NCBI GenBank assembly: GCA_003567835.1 | Contig: PWYO01000255.1 | Location: 1 to 8,208, forward strand | Source: Actinomycetota bacterium | Lineage (GTDB): Bacteria; Actinomycetota; Humimicrobiia; Humimicrobiales; Humimicrobiaceae | Direction: 5' to 3' | DNA: 8,208 bases | Part shown: piece by piece, positions 6,640 to 8,208 of the stretch | Numbering within the stretch: the stretch's first letter is position 1 | Layout of the letters: every line of letters begins with the position of its first letter | Program-made: the position numbers and the translations under genes | The notes under the pieces: model-generated | Seen by the model: the letters and a program-made list of their open reading frames with translations, nothing else | Databases searched by the model: none | Told to the model about the DNA's origin: nothing

Positions 6640-6668
6640 ATACTAGTATATAATGATTTGTTTGTCCA
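6640..6668 (-). promoter_or_regulatory. Candidate promoter for the DUF438-DUF1858 operon
   Basis: Read on the minus strand, TGGACA (6668-6663) is a 5/6 match to the -35 consensus. A 17-nt spacer follows, then TAGTAT (6645-6640), a weaker 4/6 match to the -10. The surrounding DNA is strongly A/T-rich and the DUF438 start lies about 38 nt downstream. This region also argues against using the upstream ATG at 6707. Confidence 0.4.
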
Positions 6669-6759
6669 GTTTCCTTTTTTTTGGCAAATGCCACCTTCAA
6701 AAAGCACACTTTGACACTGACCGCAGGATTATAAAAAGGAAATGGCAAACCCCTGGACA
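6663..6759. repeat. Imperfect inverted repeat in the divergent intergenic region
   Basis: TGTCCA (6663-6668) and TTTCCTTTTT (6670-6679) are complementary to TGGACA (6754-6759) and AAAAAGGAAA (6733-6742), with 53 nt between the inner arms and a larger gap on the right side. The left arm overlaps the proposed -35 of the DUF438 operon. TGGCAAA also occurs as a direct repeat (6682-6688 and 6743-6749). It may be an old element end, a bipartite operator, or chance in A/T-rich DNA. Confidence 0.3.
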
Positions 6760-6775
6760 CCGCTGAACCGATTAG

Positions 6776-6817
6776 AAAAAAATCAGGTTTTTTGAAAAAA
6801 GATTTTTGCAAAAAATC
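6776..6817. repeat. Alternating poly-A/T inverted repeat upstream of the DUF2442 gene
   Basis: AAAAATC (6778-6784), GATTTTT (6801-6807) and AAAAATC (6811-6817) alternate, so the central arm can pair with either flank. GATTTTT-GCA-AAAAATC is a tight palindrome. Its position between two divergent genes suits an operator or a bent-DNA element, but low-complexity A/T sequence makes such pairings cheap. Confidence 0.4.
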
Positions 6818-6909
6818 ATAAAATCATGCTTTTATTACTATGAAATTATGCGGGTTGCTGATATGATATGCATAGTTAAATTAAAATTCCGAACACACCA
6901 AAGAATGCA

Positions 6910-7146
6910 ATGTTTTTAATGCCTGATGTTAAAGCTGTAAAGGTCAATTCTGAAACCACTGTGCTGGTTTATTTTTCCAGCGGCATCATCAAAGTGTTTG
7001 ACCTAACTCCCCTGCTGCATGCATCCCAAACCACACTCAAAGACATCAAGGTGGACCCTGAGGGAGCCATCCTCAACAATACCATCAGCATCAGTGATTA
7101 TGATCTTTGGGCCAAGAGCACGTTTTACGGCTGGGATCGGACCTAA
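6910..7146 (+). CDS. DUF2442 domain protein
   Basis: A 78-residue protein matching DUF2442 over its whole length: PDVKAVKVNSETTVLVYFSSGIIKVFDLTPLL, then KDIKVDPEGAILNNTISISDYDLWAKS. The pattern is a small beta-rich fold with a fairly conserved DLTPLL and a closing D-x-W/Y-A segment. Its biochemical function is not established. Relatives often lie beside a DUF4160 gene in what are thought to be toxin-antitoxin-like pairs, but no DUF4160 partner is visible here, so it is an orphan. The start at 6910 is the first ATG; a second ATG at 6919 is equally possible and neither has a strong Shine-Dalgarno sequence. It diverges from the DUF438 operon across 307 nt of A/T-rich DNA that contains the inverted repeats listed separately. 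Confidence 0.8.
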   Translation: MFLMPDVKAVKVNSETTVLVYFSSGIIKVFDLTPLLHASQTTLKDIKVDPEGAILNNTISISDYDLWAKSTFYGWDRT

Positions 7147-7163
7147 CCATCCGATTTGTGCTG

Positions 7164-7189
7164 AAAAGCCCCGAAGCGGTTCTTTTTTT
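7164..7189 (+). terminator. Terminator candidate after the DUF2442 gene
   Basis: AAAAG (7164-7168) pairs with CTTTT (7182-7186) and CCG with CGG across a CC/TT mismatch, with an AAG loop, and the 3' side continues into T7. It starts 17 nt after the stop codon. The stem is broken, so strength is uncertain. Confidence 0.4.
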
Positions 7190-7608
7190 GAGCATTTAAC
7201 CAACAACCATCTGTTTTTTGCCAACTGTCCTTTTTTTAAAAATACCCAGCACCATTTTTTCAGTTAGCCACACGTGGTGATCATACGCTTAATAAAGAAT
7301 ACGGAACCCATTTGCTTATAGCACCGGTCAAAATGCTTGCATATGCGCCAAGCTTTGAAGGGTTTTCTACCAGCACAGGCATGGGCAGCATTTGGATAAT
7401 GGTTTTTTATGCCCCATCATATTTCCATCCTGGCTGCTTTTTTTAAAGACCTAAAACATCATACTTTCCAAGCCTGCAAAGCCACTGGCATCAAACGTCT
7501 ATCCCCATGATCGGGCTATGGTTCCCCCATTGTAACCGCTTGCCATAGATTGAGATACATGGCTTTTTAGAAGACGGCCGGTAATTAAAAAAAATAATGA
7601 AAAACTGC
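7190..7608. other. Gene-poor stretch with scattered short frames
   Basis: No gene can be supported in these 419 nt. Repeated T-runs occur (about 7213, 7231, 7255, 7408, 7439). Several short frames look protein-like but end quickly. On the minus strand one begins MLPMPVLVENPSKLGAYAS (about 7392 downward), and another higher up reads QSMASGYNGGTIARSWG before a stop (about 7555-7505). On the plus strand a frame from 7240 contains YGTHLLIAPVKMLAYAPSF. I cannot assign any of them. Together they suggest decayed coding DNA rather than a functional locus. Confidence 0.4.
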
Positions 7609-7638
7609 TTGACCCGGCCATGGATCTTATGCTATATT
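7609..7638 (+). promoter_or_regulatory. Strong sigma-70 type promoter of the structured RNA
   Basis: TTGACC (7609-7614), an 18-nt spacer, and TATATT (7633-7638), each 5/6 to consensus, with an extended -10 TG at 7630-7631. Transcription should begin near 7645, just before the first stem of the predicted RNA. It is the best-looking promoter in the window. Confidence 0.7.
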
Positions 7639-7644
7639 ATAAGT

Positions 7645-7816
7645 GTACTTAGGACAGGAGGCAATTTCTGAAAGTTGGTGAAATTTGCAGGCGAAAGTGA
7701 GCAGAAAGTAGACTTAGCTTGCAGGAAACCTAAGAAAAGTCCTAAGTGAGGACCCCAAGGTGCGCGGTAGCCTAAGGTGTGAAAAGCTAAGGCAAAAGGT
7801 AACTTGGGGTCTTTTT
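7645..7816 (+). ncRNA. Predicted structured RNA of about 170 nt, riboswitch-like or stand-alone
   Basis: The segment has its own promoter and ends in a terminator, and no ORF fits it. Predicted helices: P1, ACTTAGGAC (7647-7655) with GTCCTAAGT (7739-7747), 9 perfect pairs. P2, GCAATTTC (7661-7668) with GAAATTTGC (7680-7688), 8 pairs and one bulge. P3, CTTAG (7713-7717) with CTAAG (7730-7734). Then the terminator stem at 7751-7811. GTCCT (7739-7743) can also pair with AGGAC (7749-7753), which would break both P1 and the terminator stem, as in a switch. CCTAAG occurs three times (7729, 7741, 7771) and TTGCAGG twice (7685, 7719). I do not recognise a named class: it lacks the conserved cores of T-box, SAM-I, TPP, FMN, lysine, glycine, cobalamin and c-di-GMP elements as I know them, and 6S RNA should pair its 5' and 3' ends. 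The absence of a clear gene downstream favours a stand-alone RNA. Confidence 0.55.
7751..7816 (+). terminator. Intrinsic terminator of the structured RNA, with an unusually large head
   Basis: GACCCCAAG (7751-7759) pairs perfectly with CTTGGGGTC (7803-7811), 9 bp, followed directly by T5. The 43-nt head between the arms is far larger than usual and contains GCGCGGTAGCC and a possible TAGC/GCTA inner stem, so it may be a folded domain in its own right. Confidence 0.75.
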
Positions 7817-8099
7817 ATTGCATGATGAAGGTTCAATCCGATTCAATTTTTACCGGTTTGCTGTTTTAGAATCATACCTGGGTCCCGCCCAGGTGTATAA
7901 AAAAGCCATACCCTTTCGCAGCCGCCGTCTGCAGCAATCACAACATCTGCCCAGAAAGGTTCAACCAGTGGTACCGGGCATTGCCGTAAGCCCAGCGCGG
8001 CCTGTTTGGCAAAAACGATGTTATCCATGTCCAAGTTTTCCGTTCATTTGGTTAGACCCAGCAGCTTATTGCCTTTAAGCGGCTACAATACCTGATATT
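7817..8099. other. Unassigned stretch between the structured RNA and the right-edge gene
   Basis: No gene can be firmly placed. A plus-strand frame of 86 codons begins at a TTG (7818) right after the terminator but reads as low-quality, Arg/Pro-rich sequence. A minus-strand frame (8034-7843, TTG start) looks more protein-like, with VFAKQAALGLRQCPVPLVEP and WADVVIAADGG, but I recognise no family. It could be a remnant on the same strand as the right-edge gene. A perfect 7-bp hairpin, ACCTGGG-TCCCG-CCCAGGT, lies at 7876-7894. Confidence 0.35.
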
Positions 8100-8208
8100 C
8101 TATTTCTTGGTGACTTGCTTGGGCATACGTACAAAACGGATGCTGACTGGGTAGCGGTAATAGATGCCTTTGCTGGCCCTTATGATGCCCATAATACAGA
8201 AAGCATAA
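8100..8208 (-). CDS. C-terminus of a DUF4870-like (Tic20-type) small membrane protein, partial
   Basis: The last 35 residues of a gene that enters from beyond the window end, finishing at a TAG (8102-8100). The visible part reads YAFCIMGIIRASKG, then IYYRYPVSIRFVRMPK and QVTKK. The pattern of a hydrophobic helix end, then A-x-K-G-x-Y-Y-R-Y-P-(L/V)-(T/S)-I-R-F-(I/V), is the hallmark C-terminus of DUF4870 / Tic20-like proteins, small three- or four-helix integral membrane proteins of unsettled function. The start and all other membrane segments lie outside the window, so length and integrity cannot be judged. Confidence 0.6.
   Translation of the reverse strand, partial: YAFCIMGIIRASKGIYYRYPVSIRFVRMPKQVTKK

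Noticed and set aside
7665..7816. T-box leader
   Set aside because: TTGGTGAAA near the 5' part and CCAAGGTG before a GCGCGG segment recall T-box stem I and the antiterminator, and the CCAAGG/CTTGGGG terminator layout is similar. The diagnostic GGTGGNACCGCG core is absent, and no aminoacyl-tRNA synthetase or amino-acid gene follows.
1..8208. CRISPR array
   Set aside because: No regularly spaced repeats of 23-47 bp with unique spacers; the only spaced repeats are the propeller blades, which are coding and in frame.

Overview
The window most likely comes from a Gram-positive anaerobe of the Clostridia type. The basis is a DUF438/hemerythrin/PAS gene overlapping a DUF1858 gene (a pair I associate with anaerobic Firmicutes), a membrane-anchored 5'-nucleotidase-type surface enzyme, and what looks like a decayed LPXTG sorting signal. 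This is inference from gene content; there is no rRNA or other marker to place the organism.

Layout, left to right. An inositol-monophosphatase family gene (8-781, minus) sits behind a possible 37-codon leader ORF (788-901, minus). Next to it on the plus strand is a short helix-turn-helix ORF resembling an IS3-type OrfA (964-1233), with no partner transposase. Its downstream sequence stays open in the frame of the following gene, an exported metallophosphatase/5'-nucleotidase with a signal peptide and a C-terminal membrane anchor (1406-3424). After a 289-nt gap comes an exported TolB/PD40-type six-blade beta-propeller (3714-4619). The 540 nt after it hold no intact gene, but the minus strand carries broken protein-like frames ending in an LPYTG motif, a hydrophobic run and a lysine tail. 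A convergent operon follows on the minus strand: DUF438-hemerythrin-PAS (5382-6602) and DUF1858 (5159-5395), overlapping by 14 nt and probably coupled in translation. A small DUF2442 gene (6910-7146, plus) diverges from it.

The right end (7147-8208) has almost no intact genes. It holds a strong promoter (7609-7638), a roughly 170-nt predicted structured RNA ending in a rho-independent terminator (7645-7816), an unassigned stretch, and at the edge the C-terminus of a DUF4870-like membrane protein (8100-8208, minus).

The genes do not form one obvious pathway. Two are surface or exported functions (nucleotidase, beta-propeller), and a third surface protein may be decaying beside them. The DUF438/DUF1858 pair is a probable cytoplasmic di-iron/PAS sensor module. 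The best candidate for something undescribed is the structured RNA at 7645-7816, where one segment can pair in two mutually exclusive ways next to a terminator, as in a riboswitch, but no clear gene follows it.
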